DNA of 64,000 nucleotides from Dipteris shenzhenensis. Its lineage: Eukaryota; Polypodiophyta; Polypodiopsida; Gleicheniales. The position numbers and the translations under genes are program-made. This document shows positions 1-11,136 of the stretch, piece by piece. Under the pieces are notes generated by a model that was given only the letters and a program-made list of their open reading frames with translations, did not search any database and had not been told where the DNA came from. The stretch lies in assembly GCA_047967505.1 (NCBI GenBank), contig CM106539.1; one strand, written 5' to 3'. Position 1 is the stretch's first letter. The number at the start of each line of letters is the position of its first letter.

Positions 1-2590
1 TACTTCAAAATTAATCCATTGCATGCTTATAGGGGCCCTATGTTGAACAAAGGACCTCACATTTCTTTTGGACCACTCACTTAATTATACGCTTAAGAGT
101 ACATGGTCCTAGTCTTGGCACTTATGAGAAAATTGGCTATAGCAAAAAAGCCTTGATTCCCTTATTTGTCACGTAAGGACACCCGCTACCATTCCTCTTT
201 CACAAGCTTGCAATGCCTCTACTTCCTTGTCATGTGAGCTCGGTTTCTCTCGGGCTCTTTCTTCTCCTCTCCCACTTTTCTCCACTTTTCTCCACCTAGC
301 TCCTGTATTCTTTCCTCTCCTCTTCCCATTTTCCTCTTGAGTCTCTACTAATGTGCTCGACCCTACAAGCCTTCCTGGGTTCCTATCATCCCATACCTTA
401 GCTAAAGCTATGCTACTAGCCACTCCGCTTCTCACAACTAGTAGTGATGGATTCATCTGATGCTAACCTAGCTAGCATTAGCATGGACACATCTCTTACG
501 GTAGCCATTTCCTTCTCGGACAACTAGGCAATGCCACTCATCAGGTTAGACTTATGACTGGCAAAGATCCTCCATTGCTTTTTGCTTTCGATGGTCCTAA
601 CATGTAAAATGGTCACCATTTTTAATTTATGTTATCCATGTGTAGCAGGACACTATGTGCACCTAACTTTGAGTCATTTTTCCTTCGATGATGTTGCTGC
701 TCCTTTGGACTCTCAATGATCCATTATCATGGATCTAGTGCTACCATTGATCGGCTGCTTTACTTAGCGACATTGATGCTTTATTAGACTTACACTATCA
801 TCAGTAGATAGATTGTCTCAAGAGCAGTAAATAGTTTGGAAATGTCATGTAGATAATGATAAATATTGGGCAGTCATGATTTATTATGTTGGTGCTAGCC
901 ATCCTTTTATGTAATGGCCACTGGAGACAAAAAGCACCTTAAAAGCTCTATATTGTAGACAACTCTAACTCTCAAAGCTCCCTTCTGAATCACATCTTCA
1001 CAGTGTCAACTTATTTCTCAGTGTGTTGTCCATGCATATCGATGTGTCTTCCTCAATTGAGAATTTAAGGTTTACGAGCTAAATTTGTAAGGTATTTGGT
1101 GATTTTTTTCAGAAAACCCCCCACCCACAAGTTCTTAACTCTCTTGATTTATCTTCCCTTTTAAATCCCCCTTCTTCATATGTGTTATATGGTCCCCCTC
1201 GGTATTTACTTTCCACCTGTTTATGTGTGTTATACTTTCCACCCCTTGTTTTTAATAATATAAACAATTTCTTTGCTTTAAATTATGGGCTTTAGCTTTA
1301 ACTATGAGAGGCGGAATCCCCCCTAATCTTTTAACACATTATAATTTTCTAACTATACTTGTACATTATGCCCCTGCACACTTATATTTAATAAGTAATA
1401 CTTTACCCTAAACTAATCTCATACTAAACTTAACATAATCTAACCTTAGGGCCCTATCTTATTTACCACTATTATTAACTACCACCCCACTCTCCCCCAT
1501 TGTTCCCCTTTATCCCTTACATGAACCTTAAACTACGTGGTCTCCTGTAACGGCTTCCATTTGGGCTTTAAAATGCCACCTCTCACTCATTGTGTAGCCA
1601 TTGCGTTCCTCTTTACGACCATTATGCCTCAATCTCTTTAGCTTCTACACCCTCCTCATGGCTTCAACCATTACTCAGGTCATTCTTATGCTCCATGACT
1701 ACTCACCCTTACTAGTTCGGGTCGGCTCTTACTTCTTCTTGCTCTTGCTGTCCTGCCTTCCATAGCCTCATCTTCTTGGAAGCTTTGTCTTACGCATAGC
1801 CACTTTGGTACCACCCTCTTTGTAGTCTCTCTTTTGCTGCTCCTCTTTGCCCTTCGCTGTCTTTCTTTCCTTCAACGCCCATCGCTCTCTTGGCCTTACT
1901 TTTTGGAACCACCTCACTGTCATTAATCTTTATGAGTCCGTCACCTTTCATTTTTCTTGCAACTAAGCTTGTCTTTGTGATCATTTCTTAGCCATTTGAA
2001 TCCATTACCTTTGCCAAGTTGCCTTTAAAAGTTCTTTCATTACTTGGTAGCCATCTTCATCCATAGTTTCCATGCTTGCCTTCTAAAAGCTACTAGCTTC
2101 TCTTCACCGGTTACTAGCTTCTCTTCACAAGCTTCAACGCTCATCTCGGAGCTGTTGTGTGCCTTTTGGGTTCTTTTAGAGTCGGTGCTTGCAGTCGAGC
2201 TTCTTTCCACCGCTCCTTTCTTTTTCCTAGCTACCGGGTTCACTACTCAGGACTTGCTACACTCTTACATATTGGTGTCTTTGCTTCAGGCTCGGTTTTT
2301 GCTCCTTGTTATCGTTGAAAGTAGAGTGGAGGCTCTCTTTGTCATGGACATTGAACACGTTTTCTTAGTGACACGTACTCTGTAGATTTTTAGCCCTTTT
2401 TACCTTGGTTCTTTGGTCAGTCAACCATAGAGTTGACTGTACTTTCTATTTATTACTCTAATTGTACTTATATGTATTTTTGACTCTACTAAATTTACAC
2501 ATTTTGCTTTCAATTTAGGCTTGCTTTCATTGTAGCACCTTGGGGTTCCTTATAGTGCATTGAAAATCTATTCCCTACTACCCCCAAGCA
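1..2590. other. No gene recognised; pyrimidine-rich repeat-like DNA
   Basis: About 2.6 kb with only short ORFs (under 115 codons) on both strands. The top strand is rich in C and T, so the bottom strand yields Lys/Glu/Arg-rich ORFs (for example at 1790-1984 and 2040-2243) that look like composition effects. I see no retrotransposon motif, splice pattern or RNA gene I can support. It could be decayed LTR or leader sequence, because it ends next to a gypsy integrase scrap. Confidence 0.4.
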
Positions 2591-2594
2591 AACA

Positions 2595-2850
2595 GAGAGG
2601 GCTCAAACAAGCTCTTGTGCCGAATCATGACATGTACCGTTGAGGCAAGCCACAACGATTGGGAGCATAGACTCACTGCTGCACTATGGGCCTATCGAAC
2701 AACCTACAAGGTGGCAACAAACTGCACTACCTCTAGCCTTGTGTTTGGGGTGGAAGCAGTAATGACCATGGAATTTATCATGCCTAGCCTTAGAGTGGCG
2801 GTTAGGGATCCCATATCCGATGAAGCAATCCTCAAGTTTTTTTTTTGTTT
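2595..2850 (+). pseudogene. Ty3/gypsy integrase C-terminal fragment
   Basis: The reading carries the conserved block after the integrase catalytic Glu of plant gypsy elements: TVEASHNDWEHRLTAALWAY, then RTTYKVATNCTT and VFGVEAVMTMEF. The related block in the gypsy element at 42.6 kb reads LEEVLWAYRTTHKLAIGSTP, so the assignment is secure at family level. Only about 80 codons remain; nothing upstream reads as integrase core and the homology stops near 2850 in a T-rich stretch. It is a dead scrap of a larger element, not a gene. Confidence 0.8.
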
Positions 2851-3299
2851 TTTGCATACAAAAGAACTTTATATATTATTTACATAATTAGATTAGATTT
2901 TCTTGGATCAAAAAGAGATTCATTGCCACAACTAAGGTGACTTGCAAAAGACATTAGGTACTCAAGCCTCTTCATCCTTCACCATAGGTTTTTTCGACTT
3001 TCGGTCCACTAGTGGAGGCCTCTTACCAATCAATAATCCCCACTCGGATAGACTTGTCATCTGTCATGAAGTCTACCATGTAGTTGGTTGCTTGCAAATC
3101 AGTGTGTGCATATCTTTGTTTGTGAACTACTTTCAAATCACTGGTAATAACAGCACAAATGGACAATGCATGATGATAAAATTAACCTTTCTCGCAACCT
3201 AGTGAGTGGAGATTTCTAGTCAAAGCGAGGTTCTTCCCTTGATAACTCCTATTTGATAGGGGAGTATACCTGAAGAGAACTTTGACCATAACCTCTCTT

Positions 3300-3475
3300 C
3301 ATTGGGGGGGTTTCTCCAAATAAACTCATTTTAAGGAAGCATTTTCATCGTGAAACTACCTTGGAATTTGAAGAAACGCTTTCATCACCTGTATTCATGG
3401 GGGGTTTCTCCAAAGAAATCCATTTGTAGGAAGCCTTCCAAGGTATTTTCAACAGCGAAACTATCTTGGACATAT
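3300..3475. repeat. Imperfect tandem duplication of about 95 bp
   Basis: Two copies start with TGGGGGG-TTTCTCCAAA (about 3301 and 3401) and end with GAAACTACCTTGGA or GAAACTATCTTGGA. They are diverged by several substitutions and small indels. No coding potential is visible, and the flanks at 2890-4060 show nothing else I can name. Confidence 0.55.
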
Positions 3476-4071
3476 TTTTAAAAATGTCATAACTTTCACA
3501 TCCAATGTCTGAATATAATCATTTAGCCACTCAAATCGAACAAAAAAAGTCATTTATGGAAATCCATGAGGTTATTAGTTATAAAATATATCATTTAGTC
3601 TTAAATTCTGAATTTAATTTTTAAGTCATTAGAATCTTAATGGTTGTTTTAAGTTTTTAGGTAAAGCAATAGGAGGGAGGGGGGATTAGAGAAAAGACTT
3701 TAGCACCTATATTAAGAGATTCAACCTGCATATCTGTCATTTTAGTCCATGACATAAACACAAAGTTTAGACCCACATATTTAAAGTATTATGTGACATG
3801 ACACATATCAAATGTATGAATGATCTTGTGAAATTCAAGGCTCCTCTTCCTCTTTATGTGTTATGCTCCAATTGAGATTGCATGACATCATCAAGGTCAA
3901 TTGGCATTATTCTTTAGAGGACCAACATTTATTTGTGTTGCACTCTATGTATATTGTCAAAAGGTTTTAATGCCAAGGTTGTTAGTGAGGGTAAATGGCA
4001 AAGACCATATAGATTTGAAGTATTGACTATCTTACTTGTTTCATAGATAATGTTTAATCTTTCAAAGACCA

Positions 4072-4073
<2 letters not shown>

Positions 4074-4162
<89 letters not shown>

Positions 4163-4172
4163 CTCCCTCCCT

Positions 4173-4231
<59 letters not shown>
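4074..4231. repeat. (CT)n microsatellite, about 158 bp
   Basis: An almost pure CT array, interrupted once near 4159-4180 by GTGTCTCCCTCCCTCCCCCC. An apparent Ser-Leu ORF over it is only the translation of the repeat. Confidence 0.97.
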
Positions 4232-4234
<3 letters not shown>

Positions 4235-4576
4235 GCGTTACATCAAGAGCAATTCATTTTGGATGGGGAATCATTAGAGATTGTTGAAATCCCATACCTA
4301 CCTAAGTCCTCTTTTTAGGCTTGATCTTAATGAAGAGATTATAATGCAATCCCTCACCAGAATTGAGAGACAATGTTTCAAATCACACTTCTTTCAGGAT
4401 CCTTGAACTAAGTCTATTCGCGTGAATTCTTTTGTTCATCCAGATGGTATGTATGATATCCCATTTGGGACCCAGACTTTGAGAGATCTCAAACAATGGA
4501 AGCGGAATGGAAGAAGGTGTGAGAGAGGGAGAGCTAGAAGAGAGAGCCACACAAGTTTTGGTGGGTGCAGAAAACC

Positions 4577-5164
4577 CTAATTTTCTATGTCATTCATATA
4601 TATGTGTGTTTGAGTATTGTACATAATCCGGGTTAAGGTACAGTGTCCAATGCCCATCCATACACGACAATACTTAAACCGCTGACTAGGTAGACTCTTC
4701 ATCAACATCTCTACAGGGTTATCATCTGTATGAACCTTGACAAGCTCTATGCACTTGTCCTCAAGTACCTCCCTAATAAAATGGTACTTGACCTCAATGT
4801 GTTTGGTCTTCTCTACATGAAAGACTGTATTCCTTGCTAGCTGAATAACACTCATGGAATCACTATGCTATGTCGGTACACCTATATGAATTCCCAAATC
4901 TCCCACTAGCCGATCAAGCCATATAGCCTCCTTGCAACCCTCTATGGCTACAACATACTCGGCCTCAGTGGTAGACAATGCAACACACTTTTGTGTGCAA
5001 GACATCCACGACACTGCACCACTTGTAAAGGTGAACACATAACCAGAAGTGGATCTCCTGCTATCCACATGCCCTACATAGTCTGAATCTGTGTACCCAA
5101 AAACACGCATCTCTCCTCTGCCAAAGTAGATGCACATCTCCTTGGTACGCTTCATGTACCTCAT
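4577..5164 (-). pseudogene. Copia A RNase H domain
   Basis: The frame has GYTDSDYVGHVDSRRSTSGY (first catalytic Asp), ALSTTEAEYVVA (catalytic Glu) and, after a stop near 4870, KTKHIEVKYHFIRE, which is the usual copia RNase H ending. The stop at the D-N-x-S position (read here as HSDSMS) splits the domain into two ORFs. The protein end, MGIGHCTLTRIM, is typical of copia polyproteins, and the LTR follows within about 60 bp. Confidence 0.88.
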
Positions 5165-5439
5165 GATGCAATTAATTGCCTCCCAAAGCCTCTTTCATGG
5201 ATTAGCCATGTACCAGCTAACAACTCCTACTGCAAATGCAATGTTCGGTCTAGTAGCTATCATAGCATACATAAGACTCCCAACTGTTGATACATAAAGA
5301 ACCTTGGCCATCATGGCCCTCTCCTCATCTAATTGGGACTATCTTCCTAACTCAGTTTCACATATGGAGGCAATGGACTGATTATTGCCTTCGCCCCCTC
5401 CATATTGAAATGTTGCAATACTTTTGTAACATACTCCTT

Positions 5440-6316
5440 CTATGAAAGCCAAAGGAGTTTCCTACTCCAGTCACGTGTGATGCGCATACTAAGAATATGA
5501 CCTGCAAGTCCCAAATCCTTCATGTCAAAGGCCTCATGCAACTTGGCCTTCAATGCATCTAGCTCATAAGTGTTCTTACTAGCCAATAGCATATCATCCA
5601 CATAAAGAGCTAGGAGTGTCAGGCTATTATCCTTAGCCAGTTTAGTGTAGAGGCAGTGATCAATCTCACTTCTTCTGAAGCCCTGGGACCGAATTAAAGC
5701 ATCAAAATTATGATACCATTCTCTAGGCACTTTCTTAAGGCCATAGAGACTTTTTTTAAGCGTCCAAACCAAATGCTCTTTGCCCTTTTCTTCAAAGCCT
5801 TCTAGCTGTACCATGTAAATTTCCTCATGCAAATCCCCATGCAAGAAAGTTGTCTTGACATCCATCTGCATAAGCTTCATATCCTCTGCTGCCAAGTCCA
5901 AGTACGCAATTAAGTGTGGTCATCTTTTCAACTGGAGAGAAGATTGCACCAAAGTCCACATCATTCTATTACTTGAACCCTTTAGCAACCAAACGGGCCT
6001 TGTAGTTAAGCACATCATCACCTGTGACCTTCATCTTGTAGACCCATTTACATTGCAATGCTTTCTTTCCATGTGGCAAAGAAACCAAGGCCCACCAAGT
6101 CTTATTTTTCTTGAGTGAATTCATCTTTAATTGCATAATATACTCCCACTTGCCTAGATCCTCGTTCATCATAACCTCTCTATAGCAAGAAGGCTCCCTG
6201 CAATCAGTAACCATCACATAGTCTGCCCGTGGAACAAATCTCTCAGGCGGTCTAGATACTCTAGCTAATCTTCTCAAGGGCATTTCAACTTGCTGTCCCA
6301 CTTGTATATCAGCCAC
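5440..6316 (-). pseudogene. Copia A reverse transcriptase
   Basis: Two frames cover the copia RT. The first (6316-5969) has KALQCKWVYKMKVTGDDVLN and KARLVAKGFK. The second (5901-5440) has QMDVKTTFLHGDLHEEIYM, SLYGLKKVPREW and the catalytic box LYVDDMLLASK. The YVDD motif is intact, but a frame change near 5940 and loss of the frame after 5440 break the protein. It would copy element RNA into DNA in virus-like particles. The order RT then RNase H, after an integrase tail, is the copia order. Confidence 0.88.
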
Positions 6317-6589
6317 ATTTGGCTCATCATTTCCACTAATAGATGATCCATCATTTGCCCTTGATTGTGTACTTATGGGAGTACCTGGTGCACCATTTCT
6401 TGCACATTTGGTGCATGGATAGCTTGTTGTCTATCAATATATGCGGGTGGATTCACATCTTGGAAAGTGATTCTCCTCATTTCCACATCCCCCATGGGTG
6501 CCTTATGCATCTTCTTCTCATTGTAGACCACATCATGGCTTTGTATGATCTTCTAAACAATGGCAAACCCAATGCTAATAAGAGCTAAA

Positions 6590-6830
6590 TGCCTCAATTA
6601 TAAATACCATCCATGGGAATAAGCATCAATAATGTCTCATCCAAGAGAGCATAGCACTATCAGTGCATCAACTGCAATGTGTCAAAGGTGTCCCTCAGCA
6701 TAAAATAGAATCTGTATGTTAAACATCCATCAATAAAGCATCCCACAAGGAAATCTGGGCCTATCAACGCATCCAATAAGAATCACAATGCATCCAAATG
6801 GCTTGTAAAGCATCCATTGTAGTAGAATGA
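6590..6830. repeat. Short GCATCMA-rich degenerate repeat
   Basis: The motifs GCATCAA, GCATCCA and GCATCCC recur about ten times at irregular spacing between the two convergently placed copia fragments A and B. No ORF is present. It may be diverged minisatellite inside old element sequence. Confidence 0.45.
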
Positions 6831-7639
6831 TTGCAGACCTACCAGAGATTACAGATTTGCCCGATGTATGTGAAGCTTGCATGATGGGCAAGCAGCATCG
6901 ACAGCCATTTCCTAAAGAGGCCAGCAGGGCAACGACTCCTGTAGAGCTTGTTCACACGGACCTCTGCAGAAAGATGGAGATGGAAGCTTTGGGTGAGACG
7001 GAAGCTTTGGATGGTTCCTACTACTTCATGATGCTGATCGACGACTATAGTAGAAGGATATGGATATACTTCCTGAAGACTAAAGATGAGGCTTTTAGTA
7101 AGTTCAAAGAATGGCATGTAATGGTTGAGAAAGAAACAGGGAGGAAGGTGAATAAGTTGAGATCAGACAGCGGTGGTGAGTTCACATCAAGTGAATTCGA
7201 AAGTTACTGCAAAAGTCACAGGATCAAGAGGCAGAAACCCCTGCCACATACATCACAATAAAATGGAGTAGTAGAGCGCAAGATGCGCATCATCTGTGAA
7301 ATGGGCAGTAGCATGATGAAAGGGAAAGATTTGCCAAAGACTTTTTGGGCTGAAGCATGTAACATGGCAGTTTACATTATGAATCGTAGCTACACGAAGG
7401 CTGTGAATGGGATGACTCCACTGCAGGCCTTTTCTAGTAAGAAACCTTCAGCTGCACATTTCAGAGTTTTTGGATGTGACTGTTTTGTGCATGTCCCTGA
7501 TGCTAACAGGACCAAATGGGAACCGAAGAGCCAGAAGTGTATTCTCTTGGGCTACAGTGAAGAGGCGAAGGGTTACCGTCTCTATAATCATGTTACCAAG
7601 AAGGTAATAGTAAGTTGCGATGTGGTCTTCTCAGAATAG
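6827..7639 (+). pseudogene. Copia B integrase
   Basis: CEACMMGKQHRQPFP is the end of the zinc-binding pre-integrase domain. The DDE residues are present in VHTDLC, LRSDSGGEF and NGVVERK. A TAA stop at 7259-7261 sits between the second Asp and the Glu, where CAA (Gln) is expected in the usual PQQNGVVER motif, so one C-to-T change explains it. The rest continues in frame through VYIMNRSYTKAVNGMTP and FGCDCFVHVP to VIVSCDVVFSE, a typical integrase tail. It would have inserted element DNA. Confidence 0.9.
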
Positions 7640-8035
7640 CTACATCAATTGGAGGAGGATGCTTCCTTCCCAAACAACTAGGACCAGGATATCCATCCAT
7701 TACAACCACCAACAGCAGACCGAACTCCCCCAATGGTGCTTGGGAGGATTCAAGATAAAGAAAAGAAAGAAGAGTCTACAGAACCACAATGGCAATGGCC
7801 ATTTCCGAAGTGGGTAAAGCAGCATTTGGATGGCACAGTACCTCTAGCCATTGAGGAGGAACCATCCAAATACTGTCGGTCCAAGAGATAAGAGGAGCAA
7901 AGAAGGGCACAGGAACACTTGGTCAACTACGCTTTGATGACAGAGGTGATCTGTGCTGAAGAACCCAAGTGTCTTGAAGAGGCACAGGGTGATGATAGTT
8001 GGATGGAGGCTATGTAGTCGGAGTATGGCTCCATA

Positions 8036-8830
8036 ATGAAGAACAACACTTGGGACCTTGTGGATCGACCACCAAAATGCAAGGTAATCAGCACCAAGTG
8101 GGTGTACAAGACCAAGTACAAGTCCGACCGCACGTTGGATAAGTACAAGGCTTGGCTCATGGCAAAAGGATTTGCACAGGTACATGGTTTTGATTATCAG
8201 GATACTTTTGCTCCCACAGCTCGACTAACCACAATTCGCAGTGTTTTGGCTTTAGCAGCACACGAAAGTTGGCTCGTGTTTCAGATGGATGTAAAATCCG
8301 CCTTTTTGAATGGAGATCTCAAGGAGGAGGTATACGTGGAACAACCACCAAGTTTTGTGATCCCCGATTCAGATCCCCGCTTCAAAAGGTAAAGTCTGTA
8401 AACTAAAGAAGGCACTTTACGGGTTAAAACAGGCCCCATGAGCGTGGTACCAGCGGATTGATGCCTACTTTCTGCAAAACGGGTTCAGGAGGAGCCCATC
8501 TAATGCAAATTTGTATATCTATAGAGAAGGAGGCAGGTGTATGATCGTGGTCCTTTATGTGGATGACCTTGTCATAATAGGGAACCGTGAAGAAAAGATC
8601 TCACAGACAAAGCAGTTGCTAGGAAGAGAGTTTGAAATGACAGCTGATGCATTTTTATTTGGGGATTGAAGTTTGGCAAGAGCCAAAACAAATCTTCATC
8701 TCACAGCTGAAGTATGTTGGAGAGATACTGAAGGCATTTGGCATGGCTGAGTGCAAGACAGTTGGCACTCCTATGGAGGTTGACGTGAAGCTCTCAAATG
8801 AGGAGTCCATGGGACTAGTAGACTACCTAC
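8036..8830 (+). pseudogene. Copia B reverse transcriptase
   Basis: Blocks in order: STKWVYKTKYKSDRTLDKYK, AKGFAQVHGFDY, QMDVKSAFLNGDLKEEVY, LKKALYGLKQAP, VVLYVDDLVIIG (8545-8580) and FISQLKYVGEILKAFGM. The YVDD box is intact. A frame break at 8390, a TGA in KQAP-AWYQ (where Arg is expected), and another frame break near 8645 disable it. Confidence 0.9.
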
Positions 8831-8834
8831 AAGA

Positions 8835-9190
8835 ACTACAATGCCACGAACATGATTGTTAAATTGTCCATCAAATATAGAATCCAGCAAGGCTATAATC
8901 CACACATCACATCGTTGCAATGTATTTAGGATAAGAATGCACCATAATCCTCAAGAAATCCTCATATTCCTACTAAAATATATCACATTCTTGAACCTCT
9001 AAACTTGTTCATGACCACTACAACAATATGCAAACTAGTGCAGCCGATTGCCATGTATGTAGCACCCTTTTGGGGGAGTGATCTATTGACGACTGAGTGG
9101 AGGAAATTCGAGTTGCCTACAGGTGACTATGGGGTTCTAGATGATTTGGAGTAAGCCCTCGGTTCCACATGAGATAGTACAAGCACAATT
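8835..9190. other. Non-copia sequence replacing the RT-RNase H join of copia B
   Basis: The expected block (YRxLVGSLIYLTxTRPDI) is absent. Copia reading stops after EESMGLVDY and resumes with FAVGVLSRFSNKP near 9200. The 350 bp between are AT-rich and show no motif. I see no clear terminal repeat or target duplication, so insertion and replacement cannot be told apart by eye. Confidence 0.55.
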
Positions 9191-9194
9191 CGCC

Positions 9195-9799
9195 ATCAGT
9201 TTTGCGGTTGGTGTACTAAGCAGGTTTTCCAATAAGCCTCGAGAGAACCATTAGAGGGCAGGGATGCGGGTGTTGAAATACATCAAAGGACACTTGATTA
9301 TGGAATCATCTATACCAAGGGCAACATCTTGATCGGATTTTATGACTCGGATTGGGCAGGAGACGTGGACAGTAGGAGATTAGTGACAAGTTACTGTTTC
9401 TCACTTGGATCTGGAGCTGTGTCATGGGTCAGCAAGAAGCAACCCACAGTTGCTCTTTCTTCTACCGAGGTTGAGTACAAATCAGCATGTTTTGCTTCTT
9501 GTGAGGTAGTGTGGTTGAGGAGGATTTTAGGGGACATGGGTGTAGTGCAGAACAAGCCTACACAATTATCATGTGACAATCAGAGTTGCATGGTAATTGC
9601 AAAGAACCTTGTGTTCCACGCTTGCACAAAACACATTGAGATTCAATATCACTTTGTACGCGAGCTCATCATGGATGGAGAGGTCGACTTGGTGTACTGT
9701 CCGACTACAGAGAATGCTGCGGACATCTTCACGAAGGCTCTTAGAAGAGACTTGCTAGAGAGGCATCTTCATCGACTTGGCATTGGGCCGAAAAAGTAA
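9195..9799 (+). pseudogene. Copia B RNase H
   Basis: The clean stretch from 9329 reads GFYDSDWAGDVDSRRLVTSY (catalytic Asp), ALSSTEVEYKSA (Glu), LSCDNQSCMVIAKN (Asp) and CTKHIEIQYHFVREL, ending ENAADIFTKALRRDLLERHL. All expected RNase H positions are present over about 150 codons. The upstream part (VLSRFSNKP...) is separated by one stop and a frame change. The ORF end is 30 bp before the polypurine tract and 3' LTR, as in intact copia elements. Confidence 0.9.
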
Positions 9800-9829
9800 G
9801 TTCACTTGCGGGTGGACATTGAGGGGGAG

Positions 9830-10245
9830 TGTTAGATATCAATGCTTCACTCTCGTGTAATTACGTGGGAACCAGCTAACTCTACTTGTAAGCCCCCATA
9901 TGAGGAGAAGGCATTTGAGTAGCTCGGTTATCCAGTAGGTCCTGTTTTGGACACCAGATGGGGGCCATGTGTGGCCTGATGGCTGGACGGCTTCAGATAA
10001 AGTTGGCACACTACCAACTAGGCTACATGCAAGTGTGGGAAGGCATCCCATGACTGATCGCACTAAGGGTAGACGGAGCATTTCCCGAGGCAGCCCACTC
10101 TCGGGCTACGGGGCCCGTTTGGAGCCCCAGATGGTCTCGGATGGCTCTAGGCTGAACGATGTCTGTAGGTCAATTGCTCTATTCTGCGCCATGGTTCTAA
10201 CGTGTGGTCAGTGGCTATTTTGGATGGTTGGAAGAGCCTAATTCG
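9830..10245 (+). repeat. 3' LTR of copia B
   Basis: The LTR starts TGTTAGATATCAATGC right after the purine tract that ends the polyprotein region. It is GC-rich, and no second copy is present in this window. The right end is estimated from the change to AT-rich unique sequence near 10,245. Confidence 0.6.
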
Positions 10246-10676
10246 GATGTTTTTCCTATGATGCATGACATAATGATCCAGCCACTACCAAACTTGTCTC
10301 AAAGCCATTAGTGCACTTAACTCCCACGCCAATCAAAGCATCACACCTATTTTAGAAGCAAATTAATCCTAAAAACTTTGATTTTTTGCTTTACAAAATG
10401 AGAACGATTGCTAAGACTACCCAGAGGGCAAGGCATCGAACTTTGGGCCAAGCTCCAAAACCAGCCATCAACGTCGCTCTATAAGACTCGTGTGCACATA
10501 CCCTTAGCGTAGCTGCGTGGAATTCCCAAATTCTAGCGCAGCATTCCATTGCTCAATTCACTGAACCTGCTGGACTCGGCATTTATGCCTGATCCTACCT
10601 CCGTCAAGGTCGTCGATCGGTGGGGATTTAATCTCCACCGTCCAATTCAGAGTCTCTAAAATCCAGAATGTCACCC

Positions 10677-10720
10677 CCAAAATCCGGCGGCATGAACTTC
10701 AAAATCCGGCGGCTATAAAA
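10677..10720 (+). promoter_or_regulatory. Core promoter of the PPR gene: TATA box and doubled CCGGCGGC element
   Basis: TATAAAA lies at 10714-10720. Two copies of CAAAATCCGGCGGC sit just upstream (about 10678-10691 and 10700-10713), about 22 bp apart, the second touching the TATA box. The predicted transcription start would be near 10,745, giving a leader of roughly 390 nt before the ATG at 11137. The TATA call rests on sequence only. The doubled GC element could be a binding site or only a small tandem duplication. Confidence 0.6.
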
Positions 10721-10744
10721 CATGCGGCACCTCCCTGTCTACCT

Positions 10745-11136
10745 TGACGGCCGGGAAATGCCACGTGTTGACCCTTCCGATCGAAATCCAGCTGGATTTT
10801 GCCTCACGGCCACGCCGACCGGGTGCCGGAATCCGGCAGGCTTCCTCCCCACAAGGGCCTCCCCATGGTCCTTCTTCCCTACTTCTTGAGAGCCTTGAGG
10901 TGCCTTTGTTGCAGTCTGGATGGCGACTGGCTCAAAGGGTTGCAGGCAGTTCATCAGGAAGTAGATCCAATGAAGGGTTGGCAGTCCAAAACTCAGATCC
11001 AATGAAGGGCTGGCAGTTCAACATGCGGGAACACCAGCAGCCTCCCTTGACGCAGCGAGTTGCTCTGAGAAACAACACCGGCCTGGAGCTACATGTGCTA
11101 CCATCCTTCACTACCTTCCAATGATTTCAGGTACGT
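10745..11136 (+). other. Leader of the PPR gene, in frame with the CDS except one TGA
   Basis: The PPR frame stays open upstream from about 10,744 and is closed only by TGA at 11122-11124, 12 bp before the ATG. No ATG start precedes it near the expected transcript start, so I treat this as leader, not protein. Just before the ATG is TTTCAGGTACGT, which could read as a splice acceptor (TTTCAG) or a donor (CAG/GTACGT), so a leader intron is possible. A 23-bp unit beginning AGATCCAATGAAGGG is present twice, at 10963 and 10995. Confidence 0.5.

Larger units (their letters stand above)
4520..6590 (-). mobile_element. Copia element A, 3' part (integrase tail, RT, RNase H, LTR piece)
   Basis: Reading the minus strand from about 6590 downwards gives an integrase tail (RDVVYNEKKMHKAPMGD), the RT domain, RNase H, and then LTR-like DNA around 4520-4620. 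That LTR-like DNA holds a TATATATG string and an AGGGTTTTC box. Gag, protease and the integrase core are missing, so the element is 5' truncated. Stops and frameshifts separate the ORF pieces. On the high-coordinate side it meets the GCATC-rich repeat at 6590 and copia B, which runs the other way. Confidence 0.8.
6827..10245 (+). mobile_element. Copia element B, 5' truncated, with 3' LTR
   Basis: In order on the plus strand: end of the pre-integrase zinc region, integrase core, linker, RT, RNase H, a polypurine tract (GAGGGGGAG at 9821-9829) and an LTR that starts TGTTAGATATC at 9830. No 5' LTR, gag or protease is seen, so roughly the first third is lost. The LTR is unusually GC-rich for this window; its right end is not certain, about 10,240. 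The frame is broken at 7260, 7637 and 8390 and by foreign sequence at about 8835-9190. Confidence 0.87.

Noticed and set aside
2044-2385. 113-codon plus-strand ORF rich in Leu, Phe and Ser
   Set aside because: No motif; it matches what a T/C-rich strand gives by chance, and the opposite strand is equally open.
4050-4235. Ser-Leu repeat ORF
   Set aside because: It is the (CT)n array read as codons.
9839-10241. Overlapping ORFs on both strands at 9.8-10.2 kb
   Set aside because: They fall in the GC-rich 3' LTR of copia B and lack any domain.
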